Shown: positions 54,213 through 62,734, counted from the stretch's first letter. The stretch: 64,000 nucleotides of DNA from Nostoc edaphicum CCNP1411 (GCF_014023275.1 NZ_CP054698.1:1-64000), one strand, 5' to 3'. A program made the numbers and translations. The notes: generated by a model not told the origin, from the letters alone.

Positions 54213-55343
54213 GAATCATATTTGATTTCTGAAAAAAACTACGAGATAATACGGACAGAATATTTGTCTAATAGCTAACAATGATAAACCAGCATCTACA
54301 AGCCGCGATCGCAGAACTACAAGAATTTATAGATGATCGCCCAGATGCGCGTGAGGTGAGGAAAGCGTTGGCAGTCAAATTGGTTTATCAAGGCTACAAG
54401 TATGAGGAAATTCAAACAATTTTAGATGTGTCACTGGGTTCGATAACAAGCTGGAAGCAAGCTTATGAGGAAGATGGAATTTCGGGACTGCGCCTGAACC
54501 ACAAGGGAAAAAAAAGTTACTTAACTGCTCAACAACGAGAAGAAGTTTTAAGTTGGTTGCAAACAAAAGAATGTTGGGAACTTGGTGAACTCGAATATAA
54601 ATTGGCTTTTGAATATGATGTAACTTATGAGTCAAAGCGGAGCTATTATGACTTATTTGATGCGGCAGGAATTAGTTGGAAGAAAACTACTTCTTTAAAT
54701 CCAAAAGCTGACGAGGACGCTGTTGCTGCAAAAAAAAAAGAGATTGAAACACTATTGGCAAGGCATCGGCAGGAAATTGAAGAAGGAAAGTTGAGAGTAT
54801 TGCTGCTTGATGAGTGTCATTTAATGTGGGGAGATTTAAGTGGGTATGTCTGGGGAAAAACTGACCAAGAAATAGCAGTGAGAGTTGTTAATATACGAGA
54901 CAAACAGACATACTACGGGGCAGTTGACTATCTGGAGGGAAGCTTACTACTAAAAGCGTATAACGCAGGTAACTCAGAAAATACAATTGATTATCTACGT
55001 TATTTATTAGATCAGTCCCCCAATCAAAGATTACTTCTTTTTGGGATGGTGCTTCTTACCATCGTTCACATCTGGTTCAAAACTTTTTAGGCGAGGTAAA
55101 CCAAGATTTGTCTCAAGAGGAGTGGAAAATTCACTGCGTCCGCTTTGCTCCTAATTGCCCGTCACAAAATCCAATTGAGGATATTTGGTTACAAGCTAAA
55201 ACCTGGGTGCGGCGTTTCTGTGCCTTGATTCCTTCGTTCTCACATCTCAAATGGATGTTTGAGTGGTTTATCCGGCACACTACCTTTGATTTTGCGACTC
55301 TTCAAATGTACGGAGCTTTTTCAGAAATCAAATATTAGTCCTA
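54210..55343 (+). mobile_element. IS630-family insertion sequence
   Basis: 1134 bp. The inverted ends are TAGGAATCATATTTGATTTC at the left and AAATCAAATATTAGTCCTA at the right. A TA is duplicated at 54208-54209 and 55344-55345. It carries one two-frame transposase. The target is the codon ATA near the 3' end of the B12 receptor gene. Confidence 0.88.
54281..55338 (+). CDS. IS630-family transposase, two frames
   Basis: Frame A (54281-55090) has an N-terminal helix-turn-helix (YKYEEIQTILDVSLGSITSW) and the first catalytic aspartate (LLLDECHL). Frame B, ending at 55338, has NCPSQNPIEDIWLQAKTW with the final glutamate. The middle aspartate (LFWDGASYH) is read only if the ribosome moves to the -1 frame at CTTTTTGGG (55037-55045). 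Total length is 3n+2, consistent with a -1 shift. Programmed frameshifting occurs in some IS630 relatives; a simple lesion is the alternative. Confidence 0.85.
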
Positions 55344-55345
55344 TA

Positions 55346-55444
55346 AGTAGTGTAGATAATATCTTTAACCAGCGTTATCAGTTGTTTCCGGGTTTTCCTG
55401 ATGGGGGGAGGGTTTTTCAGGTTGGGTTGAGTTCTAGGTTTTAA
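55346..55444 (+). pseudogene. 3' fragment of the B12 receptor gene
   Basis: 32 codons, SSVDNIFNQRYQLFPGFPDG to VGLSSRF, followed by TAA. The aromatic C-terminal F is the outer-membrane barrel assembly signal. It continues in frame with the receptor gene when the IS and one TA are removed. Confidence 0.88.
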
Positions 55445-55479
55445 GGTTAAGAGTTTTTTCACGCACAGGAGAATTGAAG

Positions 55480-56352
55480 ATGAGTGAATTTAATTGTTTG
55501 GTTACACCAGTAAATCAAGTTGTGACTGAGGCGTTGTCTACAGGTGGAACAATTGAGTATGAATATTTTGATTGTGGAAGTGATGTTTTGTCATCGTTAC
55601 TTTACACTTTATTTGAGCAGAATTGGCAACAGGTAGGGGTGGGGCATATTGTCCAAGGTAGTGTTTTGGAATTAGAATTTAATGCTGCACCAAAACTTTG
55701 TATTCTCTACGATGGATATTTGACGGTAGCGACAGAAGGTTGGCATTTACATTTGTGTATTGATACTAATTTTGGTGGGCCTCTTTGTAGAACCCCTGTA
55801 GAAGTCAGGAAGCAGCGTCAAGTTAGTCGTGCGGCTTTTTATCGTCGGTTTAATGCAGAAGGCCATCCCAGAAGTTGGGGAATTCAATTTTGGAATGGTG
55901 CAGATGAACAATTGATGACGATTTTATTACCTAATCCTTTCGTTGATGGTGAAAATTTATTACCAGAAGGTAAACCTGATTTATCAAAGTTAGCTTTGTA
56001 TCAAGAATTAAGAGATATTTATGTATTGGGTATTCAAGCAATCCCGTTTAGCAAAAATCCACTGAAGCATTCTTATATCTCAGTTTGTACTTCTACTCGC
56101 TGTCTTCCTTCACGCAAATGGCAACCCACATTTGATGCTTTAAAATCAGCAGTTGAAAATGCCGGTTTAGATATAGAAGTGAGAACATCTGGCTGCTTGG
56201 AAGTTTGCCAACAAGGGCCAGTAGTATTTTATTCTGATGATAGAACTTGGTACACTCGCGTTAACTCAAGCGTAGCTGAAACTATTGTCAATGAACATTT
56301 GCTAAAAGGTAACAAAGTTATTGAACATTGCTATCCACCAGATTCCCCATAA
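55480..56352 (+). CDS. Two-domain protein with a C-terminal 2Fe-2S thioredoxin-like ferredoxin
   Basis: 290 residues from the ATG at 55480 (MSEFNC). The N-terminal 190 residues are not recognised (HIVQGSVLELEFNAAPKLC, LHLCIDTNFGGPLCRTPVE). The C-terminal 90 residues have YISVCTSTRCLPSRKWQPTF, then RTSGCLEVCQQGPVVFYSDD, the C-x4/5-C...C-x3-C spacing of thioredoxin-like [2Fe-2S] ferredoxins. It lies between the B12 receptor and BtuF-like genes and is probably in their operon. A redox role in B12 or cobalt reduction or trafficking is possible, but this is inference. Confidence 0.75.
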   Translation: MSEFNCLVTPVNQVVTEALSTGGTIEYEYFDCGSDVLSSLLYTLFEQNWQQVGVGHIVQGSVLELEFNAAPKLCILYDGYLTVATEGWHLHLCIDTNFGGPLCRTPVEVRKQRQVSRAAFYRRFNAEGHPRSWGIQFWNGADEQLMTILLPNPFVDGENLLPEGKPDLSKLALYQELRDIYVLGIQAIPFSKNPLKHSYISVCTSTRCLPSRKWQPTFDALKSAVENAGLDIEVRTSGCLEVCQQGPVVFYSDDRTWYTRVNSSVAETIVNEHLLKGNKVIEHCYPPDSP

Positions 56353-56431
56353 CTTCTATTTTTACAAATCTCACGCAAAGACATAAAACAGATTTTATTT
56401 AGTTCATCTTCTTTTCTCTTCTTCTCTAACT

Positions 56432-56534
56432 CAATACGGTTCAGTTAAGCATTTCTTTCTTCTCTTTGCGTCCTTTGCGGTTCGTAAAAAAATTGACTTT
56501 GGCAAAGAGTTGTAGCCTTAACTGAACTGTATTG
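56432..56534. mobile_element. 103-bp MITE with CAATACGGTTCAGTTAAG ends
   Basis: The ends CAATACGGTTCAGTTAAG and CTTAACTGAACTGTATTG are inverted copies with one mismatch. TTCTCTAACT occurs at 56422-56431 and 56535-56544, a 10-bp target duplication. It lies between the ferredoxin-domain gene and the BtuF-like gene and could reduce read-through. Confidence 0.75.
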
Positions 56535-56595
56535 TTCTCTAACTCTCTGCGCCTTTGCATCTCTGCATGAGAAAAATTCTCTTTCCTCAAACCCC

Positions 56596-57813
56596 ATGAA
56601 ATTGGTAAAACTTCCTCACTCAAAACCCATTATTTTTTTATGCCAATTCTTCTTAATTGCCACTTTAATTATTGCTTGCAATATTACACCAATGAACACA
56701 TCTACAAATACCAATAATAACGGCTGCATTCAAAAATATGACCCCAATACTGATTACTTCCCTAATAAAATCAAGATTACTCATGCAACAGGCTTCGCAG
56801 TAGAGTATCATAAACACTACAAAATAGTCACTATAAAAAATTCTTGGCAGAATGCCAACACAAAGTTTCAATATGTTTTAGTCCAATGTGGAACTCCTAC
56901 ACCAAAAGAATTTAATCAAGCGCAGGTAATTACAGTTCCTATTAACTCCATAGTTTCTCTATCTACTACTCATTTACCCCACCTAGCGAAATTAGGTGTA
57001 GTTGATAAACTGATTGGTATTAGTAATACTAAACAAGTCAATACTTCTGATGTAGTCGAGAGAATTAAAGCTGGAAAGATAGCACAAGTAGGGAATAATT
57101 CTAATGTGGATATAGAAAAATTATTAGAATTAAATCCTGACTTGGTGACAACTTTTGGTACTGGAAATTCCCAAACTGATAGTTATACTAAACTCACAGA
57201 GGCGGGTTTGAAAGTGGGGATAAATTCTGAATATATGGAAGACACACCACTGGGAAGAAGCGAATGGTTAAAATTTACTGCCTTGTTTTTTAATAAAGAC
57301 GAACAAGCAGAAAAAATATTTAGTGAAATTGCCAATAAATATGCACGAGTAGCTGAAAAAGCTAAATCTGTAAAAAATCGTCCAACTATATTTGTTGGGT
57401 TCAATTTTAAAGGAACTTGGTATATGCCTGGGGGTAAAAGTTACGTAGCCAAATATCTGGCTGATGCAGGAGCAGATTATCTCTGGAGTGATGATAAATC
57501 CTCTGGTAGTTTACCTTTATCTTTTGAAGTTGTTTTAGAACGTGCAGCCAATGCTGACTACTGGTTGAATTTTAGTCAATCTTGGAAGAATTTAAAGGAT
57601 TTAGTAGCTGAAGATAATCGCTATGCTGATTTTAAGGCTGTGAAAACAGGCAATCTTTACAATAATAATGCTCGTGTTAATGAAAGTGGAGGTAATGATT
57701 ACTGGGAAGGCGGAATTAGTAACCCAGATATGGTTTTATCTGATTTGATTAAAATACTACATCCAGAGATATTACCTAACCATAAACTATTTTATTACCA
57801 CAAACTTAATTAA
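56596..57813 (+). CDS. BtuF/FecB-like ABC substrate-binding lipoprotein
   Basis: 405 residues with a lipobox ending at C28 (TLIIA-C). A roughly 90-residue N-terminal part (KITHATGFAVEYHKHYKI onward) precedes the PF01497 periplasmic-binding domain: VSLSTTHLPHLAKLGVVDKL, IEKLLELNPDLVTTFG, VGFNFKGTWYMPGG. This family binds cobalamin, heme or iron chelates. The riboswitch-controlled receptor upstream and the BtuC/D-type genes downstream make cobalamin likely. The stop is 2 bp before the permease gene. Confidence 0.87.
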   Translation: MKLVKLPHSKPIIFLCQFFLIATLIIACNITPMNTSTNTNNNGCIQKYDPNTDYFPNKIKITHATGFAVEYHKHYKIVTIKNSWQNANTKFQYVLVQCGTPTPKEFNQAQVITVPINSIVSLSTTHLPHLAKLGVVDKLIGISNTKQVNTSDVVERIKAGKIAQVGNNSNVDIEKLLELNPDLVTTFGTGNSQTDSYTKLTEAGLKVGINSEYMEDTPLGRSEWLKFTALFFNKDEQAEKIFSEIANKYARVAEKAKSVKNRPTIFVGFNFKGTWYMPGGKSYVAKYLADAGADYLWSDDKSSGSLPLSFEVVLERAANADYWLNFSQSWKNLKDLVAEDNRYADFKAVKTGNLYNNNARVNESGGNDYWEGGISNPDMVLSDLIKILHPEILPNHKLFYYHKLN

Positions 57814-57815
57814 TA

Positions 57816-58898
57816 ATGTTAAGCAAAAAGTATAAATTTAAAATTCCCCTAATAACCCAAAAAGCTCTGGTTTTTAAAACCATTACTTTTCTAATTATAC
57901 TTGTAAGTTTAATCTTGGCTTTTTTATTAGACTTGGCTTTAGGTTCAGTTGCTATCCCTATTGATGAAGTAGTCAAAATTTTGCTCGGACAAGAAGCAGA
58001 AAAAGTGACATGGACTCATATTATTCTCAAATTTCGCCTACCTAAAGCCTTGACTGCAACTTTAGCTGGTGCAGCTTTAGGCGTGAGTGGCTTACAAATG
58101 CAAACCCTATTTAAAAATCCCTTAGCTGGCCCTTTTGCATTGGGAATTAGTTCTGGTGCAAGTTTAGGTGTAGCGTTAGTTGTGTTGACAGCAAGTGCTA
58201 CGACACCAACATTATTAGCAGATTTGGGGATAATTAGTGATTTTGGTTTAGTCATAGCAGCAAGTCTCGGCGCAGCATCAGTTTTAGGGATGATGTTAGT
58301 TGTTTCTCGCAGAGTGCAAGATACTATGACGTTACTAATTTTAGGTTTATTGTTTGGCTATGCTACTAGTGCAATTGTTAGTATTTTGTTGCAGTTTAGC
58401 TCAAAAGAACGCATTCAAAGTTATATTATGTGGACTTTTGGGAGTTTTGCTGGAGTGACTTGGAAACAGTTAGTTGTTTTAATTCCAGTGATACTTTTGA
58501 GTTTATTGGGAGCAGTGTTGCAATCAAAATCTTTGAATGCACTTTTACTTGGTGAATCTTATGCACGTAGTTTAGGTTTAACGGTGCAGAAAACTAGATT
58601 TTCTATTATTACGAGTGCGTCTATATTAGCTGGAGCAATTACCGCTTTTTGTGGCCCCATCGCATTTTTAGGTGTAGCAATTCCTCATCTTTGTCGTAAT
58701 CTTTTTAATACTTCCGACCATCGAATATTAATTCCTAGTGTAACAATGATGGGTGCAATCTTAGCATTGTTTGCAGATTTGTTTTCTCAACTTGCGGTAA
58801 GTCAGATGGTTTTACCTTTAAATGCTGTTACTGCTTTGATTGGAACTCCTGTTGTGACTTGGGTAATTCTGCGGCGTAATTCCCAAAAGTCTTTTTAA
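57816..58898 (+). CDS. BtuC/FecCD-type ABC permease
   Basis: 360 residues with about ten membrane helices. LKFRLPKALTATLAGAALGV is the conserved RLPR region, NPLAGPFALGISSGASLG the FecCD signature, GPIAFLGVAIPHLCRNLF the coupling-loop segment toward the ATPase. It forms a homodimeric pore in the cytoplasmic membrane for a substrate delivered by the upstream lipoprotein. It lies 2 bp after the previous gene and before the ATPase, an evident operon. Confidence 0.92.
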   Translation: MLSKKYKFKIPLITQKALVFKTITFLIILVSLILAFLLDLALGSVAIPIDEVVKILLGQEAEKVTWTHIILKFRLPKALTATLAGAALGVSGLQMQTLFKNPLAGPFALGISSGASLGVALVVLTASATTPTLLADLGIISDFGLVIAASLGAASVLGMMLVVSRRVQDTMTLLILGLLFGYATSAIVSILLQFSSKERIQSYIMWTFGSFAGVTWKQLVVLIPVILLSLLGAVLQSKSLNALLLGESYARSLGLTVQKTRFSIITSASILAGAITAFCGPIAFLGVAIPHLCRNLFNTSDHRILIPSVTMMGAILALFADLFSQLAVSQMVLPLNAVTALIGTPVVTWVILRRNSQKSF

Positions 58899-58904
58899 GA
58901 TTTT

Positions 58905-58955
58905 TGAAACGCAGAGGTACGCAAAGGTAAGCGCAGAGGTACGCAAAGTGTTTTT
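58905..58955 (+). repeat. ACGCAGAGGTACGCAAAG repeat between permease and ATPase genes
   Basis: Two to three tandem degenerate copies of ACGCAGAGGTACGCAAAG, a common Nostoc intergenic repeat. Confidence 0.7.
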
Positions 58956-58970
58956 AAGGTGAAGTTTCTC

Positions 58971-59984
58971 ATGAGTAACTCGATTTTAACAACTCATAAC
59001 TTGACTATCGGTTACAAGACATCCCGAAAAACTGTTCGGTGTGTTGCATCGGATATTTCGGTATCTCTGCAAGCTGGGGAACTGGTTTGCTTACTTGGCC
59101 CTAATGGTGCGGGTAAATCTACATTACTGCGATCGCTCGCCGGAATGCAACCCCCAATCGCAGGTGAAGTGCGACTCTTAGGCGAAAATATTTACAAGTT
59201 AGCACCACAAGAATTAGCCAAATGTCTGAGTTTGGTACTCACTGAGAAAGTTGATGTGGGAATGCTATCAGCCTACACCTTGGTAACTCTGGGGCGATAT
59301 CCTTACACTGATTGGTGGGGAAATTTGACACCCGAAGATGAAGCTATAGTAACTTGGGCAATAAAATCTGTAGGAGCATTATACTTAGCACAACGCCAAG
59401 TTAGTGAATTAAGTGATGGTGAACGCCAAAAAATTATGATTGCGCGTGCTTTGGCTCAGTCGCCTATTGTGATGTTACTTGATGAGCCAACAGCATTTCT
59501 CGATTTACCGCGACGGGTGGAAATTATGCAGTTGTTGCGTCAGTTAGCACAGGAAACGAATCAAGCAATTCTCCTTTCTACCCACGATTTAGATTTAGCT
59601 TTGCGCCTCGCAGATAAAGTTTGGCTATTAACAGCTAATGGGATTTTACACGTTGGCGTACCGGAAGATTTGGTGTTAAGTGGTGCATTTGCTGATAGCT
59701 TCCGTAGTGAAGGTGTGGAGTTTGATATGTTTTCTGGTGAATTTAATCTCCATACATCCCACAAGGGAGACATTAACTTAATAGGTGAGGGTATCGCCTC
59801 CGTGTGGACTACTCGTGCTTTAGAACGTGTAGGATTTCAAGTTTATCAAGGTAAAAATGACTTACCAATTTCAATAGAAGTAATATCAAATTCAAAACAA
59901 TTTCTGTGGAAAATTACCAACAACCATAATACATATACTTGTAATTCATTGTCCGAAATAATTAAGTTTTTAAATTTATTATAG
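58971..59984 (+). CDS. BtuD/FhuC-type ABC ATPase with a C-terminal extension
   Basis: 337 residues from the ATG at 58971, preceded by an AAGGTGAAG-like ribosome-binding site. Walker A is GPNGAGKST, the signature LSDGERQKIMIARAL, Walker B VMLLDEPTAFLD, and the switch histidine LSTHDLD. The usual ATPase ends near residue 250. About 85 more residues (ASVWTTRALERVGFQVYQG, ISIEVISNSKQFLWKI) form an additional small domain not found in BtuD or FhuC and possibly regulatory. It couples ATP hydrolysis to the BtuC-type pore. Confidence 0.9.
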   Translation: MSNSILTTHNLTIGYKTSRKTVRCVASDISVSLQAGELVCLLGPNGAGKSTLLRSLAGMQPPIAGEVRLLGENIYKLAPQELAKCLSLVLTEKVDVGMLSAYTLVTLGRYPYTDWWGNLTPEDEAIVTWAIKSVGALYLAQRQVSELSDGERQKIMIARALAQSPIVMLLDEPTAFLDLPRRVEIMQLLRQLAQETNQAILLSTHDLDLALRLADKVWLLTANGILHVGVPEDLVLSGAFADSFRSEGVEFDMFSGEFNLHTSHKGDINLIGEGIASVWTTRALERVGFQVYQGKNDLPISIEVISNSKQFLWKITNNHNTYTCNSLSEIIKFLNLL

Positions 59985-60024
59985 CGATCGCTGCTATAAT
60001 TTAAATGTACATTGATAACATAAA

Positions 60025-60780
60025 TCAAGAAGTTAAATTACTTCTATTGTGCTGGCTTTGAAATCCTTTACTATTGCCGTAATACACAGTCTTGAATTCC
60101 ACTTGATTTGTACCAGGGTTATAGAGAGTATAGGTCGCTTGTCCTGGTGTGCGTCCCACGTTACCCACTCCAATAACTTGACGCGGTGTAACAGTAAAAG
60201 TTTGAGGAGATACTTGCTTATCGAGAGTAGTAAGTCCAGTAGTAATAGAACCAGTTTGTAGTTGATACTGAAAAGTTAAACCAGAACGACCGCAGAATAA
60301 GTTATTTGCTTGCATCCGCGACAGTCTATCAAGCATTTTGATTGGGGAAGTTTCTGGAGTCAGTTCGTCATCCACACTTACCGTTGAGCCGTGGATTAAC
60401 AAACAATCTAATTCAAAAAAACCAAAATCGAGGTTTCTCAACCATTCTACTGTCTGATGGGAAACATACTCCCATAACAACTTTACTGTCTCTCCTCCAT
60501 ATTTTGCGATCAATTCAGGAGCATCCCCAGTCGCCCCCAGACCATGCAGAATAAAACACTGTTCTTCCCACCATCCCTTACAAATCAGGGGTTCTAATTC
60601 TCCCTGGCGTGGGTTAAGCACTCGTTCTACTAACTTCTCTGCTTCTGGTCTTGGGCCTACTAAATCGCCTAAAATATACAAAGCTTCTACCTGATCACCC
60701 TGACGTTTAATATCAGCCATTACAGCTTCATAAGCTGCTAAGTTAGCTTCAATTCCACTCAAAATTGCCCATTTATTCAT
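60025..60780 (-). CDS. Degenerate metallophosphoesterase-fold protein
   Basis: 251 residues, with the order of calcineurin-like phosphoesterase elements but many ligands lost: WAILSGIEANLAA where D-x-H is expected, LGDLVGPRPE kept, GWWEEQ in place of GNHD, LLIHGST kept, FCGRSGLTF in place of FGHTH. It is probably not a metal-dependent phosphatase and may be a regulatory partner of its neighbour (60915-61724), which it resembles throughout. It ends at 60025 facing the btuD gene tail to tail. Confidence 0.75.
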   Translation of the reverse strand: MNKWAILSGIEANLAAYEAVMADIKRQGDQVEALYILGDLVGPRPEAEKLVERVLNPRQGELEPLICKGWWEEQCFILHGLGATGDAPELIAKYGGETVKLLWEYVSHQTVEWLRNLDFGFFELDCLLIHGSTVSVDDELTPETSPIKMLDRLSRMQANNLFCGRSGLTFQYQLQTGSITTGLTTLDKQVSPQTFTVTPRQVIGVGNVGRTPGQATYTLYNPGTNQVEFKTVYYGNSKGFQSQHNRSNLTS

Positions 60781-60794
60781 ATTTCTTTTTTTTT

Positions 60795-60905
60795 AACGCA
60801 GAGGTAGACGCTTTGCGGCTTGCCGTTCGCGTAGCGTCTCCGTTCGCGCAGCGTCTCCGATAGGAGAAGGAGAAGGCTACGCCAAGGAAAGCGCAGAGGA
60901 GGAGG
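60795..60905. repeat. Palindromic repeat between two phosphoesterase genes
   Basis: ACGCAGAGGTAGACGCTTTGC is followed by CGTTCGCGTAGCGTCTCCG and GGAGAAGGAGAAGGCTACGCC, typical Nostoc dispersed palindromes. No gene. Confidence 0.7.
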
Positions 60906-60914
60906 GGAGAGAGA

Positions 60915-61724
60915 TTACCTTGTGCAAACATGAGTTGGGTCATCCGCCCGTTCTGCATACTCCAACCCATGCGCTAAACGCCAAGCAAAAATTGCAGGTA
61001 AACCTTTTTCAATAATCGCGACACAGGTTTTTTGATGGTCGTAAGCTACTTCACGTAGTTTGACTTCTTGGGTGTCTGTGTCGTAAATTACATAAGTAGC
61101 ATTAGGTCGTCCATGTCGTGGTTCTCCCACCGAACCCACATTCACAATCCGTTTGAGAGGAGATGTAAAGCTGATTTCTTGTGTTTTTTCTCCTCTGGCA
61201 ACACTAACTTGTATGTGACCAGCATCCAAAGTTCGGGCATAAGGTACATGGGTATGTCCACAAAAAAGCACATCTGATTCTGTGGAAAGTACTCGCTCTA
61301 GTGCCACGAAAGCGTCTAGTTCAGGTAACAAATACTCATGGTTGCTATGAGGACTACCATGAACAAAAGCTAAATTTCCCTCTTTGAGGCTGTAGGGTAA
61401 CTTGGCTAAGAATTCGCGGTTTTCTGGGTGAATTTCTTTATTAGTCCACTCATGAGCCTGTATTCCTCTTTTTTCTGCCAATAAAGAGGGATAACTGCAA
61501 TCACAAGCGTTTAATCCTTCCACAATATCTTCATCCCAACAACCAACGCAGGTGGGAATATCTAAAGAACGAATTTGAGCTATGACTGCATTCGGTTGCG
61601 GCCCATATCCTACTAAATCGCCAACACAAAAGATTTTTTCAGCTTTTTGCTGGTCAATATCTAGTAATACAGCATCAAAGGCTTCGTAATTGCCATGAAT
61701 ACATGAAATGACGGCTATTTTCAT
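60915..61724 (-). CDS. Metallophosphoesterase-family protein with cysteine-substituted metal ligands
   Basis: 269 residues. VISCIHGNYEAF has cysteine at position 8 where the family has aspartate (SDIHGN); D36 in GDLVGYGP is kept; GCWDED has C62 where GNHD has asparagine; LAFVHGSPHSN and VLFCGHTHVPY are intact. Two ligands of the binuclear centre are therefore cysteines, which suggests a changed metal (for example zinc or copper) or lost phosphatase activity. Its start codon overlaps the stop of the NTPase gene by 4 bp, so the two are translationally coupled. Confidence 0.82.
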   Translation of the reverse strand: MKIAVISCIHGNYEAFDAVLLDIDQQKAEKIFCVGDLVGYGPQPNAVIAQIRSLDIPTCVGCWDEDIVEGLNACDCSYPSLLAEKRGIQAHEWTNKEIHPENREFLAKLPYSLKEGNLAFVHGSPHSNHEYLLPELDAFVALERVLSTESDVLFCGHTHVPYARTLDAGHIQVSVARGEKTQEISFTSPLKRIVNVGSVGEPRHGRPNATYVIYDTDTQEVKLREVAYDHQKTCVAIIEKGLPAIFAWRLAHGLEYAERADDPTHVCTR

Positions 61725-62494
61725 ACTTGTGCCCCTTCTAATAAAATCTCTTTTACCTGTTGTTGGTATTGCAAAATCGCAGCATCAGATAAACAACAAT
61801 CTGATAAGGTTTGCCTTAAAGTTGCTTTATCCAAGTTTTCCCCCACTACTTCTAGTCCACTGAAACGCTGAGGTCTACCTTCCAAGTAGCGCGGTATGTC
61901 TAACTCCAGAAAATCCGTTTGGGGAACACCAGCAACAAAATCACAGTAAAGTGACCGACCATCGTTCACGTCAAAAATGCCTTTGGCGCGAGTTACGATA
62001 CCGTAAGCATCGTGGGTGATTTCGTACCAAAATTCCTCTAAACTGTTTTCGTCAATGACTTGCCCGTTGCTTGCTGCCCGCCATAAAGTTTCGCCAGTGC
62101 TGCTTTGGGTTGGTGCGCCGCGTACAATCTCTTTTGCCCAAGCATGGTATTCGGAGTCTTTGAGGTCAGGTGGTAAGACTGCAATGGTACGGTAAGTAAG
62201 ATTTTCTAATAATTGTGCGATCGCTCCCAACTCCAGATAAAACCCCCATTCAATATAAACGGCGTTTGCTTTGGGTATTTGGTTCAGAAATTCGACTTGT
62301 TGAGCATCGCTAAAGACTTGTAAATCAGGAAATTCAGTAGCTATGCGGTTTTGGTCAATGGGAACAGTCCCAGTACCAGGGCTGTAATAAATTATCTTGT
62401 CAACATCAGCGATATCTCGCATCTGTTGGCAAACCCAGGTAGTTTTTCCAGCCCCAGATGAACCAGCAACGACAATAATGTTTGGTACAGACAT
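61721..62494 (-). CDS. Divergent CobW-like P-loop NTPase
   Basis: 257 residues from the ATG at 62492-62494 (MSVPNIIVV). The P-loop is VAGSSGAGKTT, followed by YIEWGFYLELGAIAQLL in the place of Walker B. The C-terminal domain (VTRAKGIFDVNDGRSLYCDF) resembles CobW_C. The GCxCC metal motif of G3E GTPases is missing, although DCCL occurs near the C-terminus. It overlaps the downstream metallophosphoesterase gene by 4 bp and has a Fur/Zur-like box just upstream. A metal-dependent chaperone role is inference. Confidence 0.78.
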   Translation of the reverse strand: MSVPNIIVVAGSSGAGKTTWVCQQMRDIADVDKIIYYSPGTGTVPIDQNRIATEFPDLQVFSDAQQVEFLNQIPKANAVYIEWGFYLELGAIAQLLENLTYRTIAVLPPDLKDSEYHAWAKEIVRGAPTQSSTGETLWRAASNGQVIDENSLEEFWYEITHDAYGIVTRAKGIFDVNDGRSLYCDFVAGVPQTDFLELDIPRYLEGRPQRFSGLEVVGENLDKATLRQTLSDCCLSDAAILQYQQQVKEILLEGAQV

Positions 62495-62500
62495 AAATAT

Positions 62501-62513
62501 AATGATAATCATT
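62501..62513. promoter_or_regulatory. Fur/Zur-like operator
   Basis: AATGATAATCATT is a perfect 6-1-6 palindrome 6 bp upstream of the NTPase start codon, in an AT-rich region. It resembles the core of Fur and Zur boxes (GATAATGATAATCATT). If Zur binds, it would repress the NTPase and both phosphoesterase genes under zinc sufficiency. Confidence 0.55.
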
Positions 62514-62519
62514 TTTATA

Positions 62520-62734
62520 TAGTTTGGAATATAGTAGCAAGAAAATTGCTAACTTTACAAAAAAAGTCAGGAGGCAGTTCAAGAGAGAGGAAAACTGCTC
62601 CACGCTCTCTACGAACCGCTGCTGTGATTACGCTATCTATTTCCTGCTGCGATCGCTCTGGGTCTAAGATCCCCACTGTTGCGTCAGCTTCCCGCGAAAG
62701 TTCAGTGGCCTCAATTCAAAAGGGCCCAATACGC
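62520..62734. repeat. Intergenic repeat region
   Basis: No gene recognised. CCACTGTTGCGTCAGCTTCC with CGAAAGTTCAGTG (about 62675-62707) also occurs in nearly the same form at about 42706-42745, upstream of the nitronate monooxygenase-like gene. Confidence 0.5.

Noticed and set aside
62406..62603. 65-codon minus-strand frame over the NTPase start
   Set aside because: It overlaps the NTPase gene in another frame and includes repeat sequence; no family.
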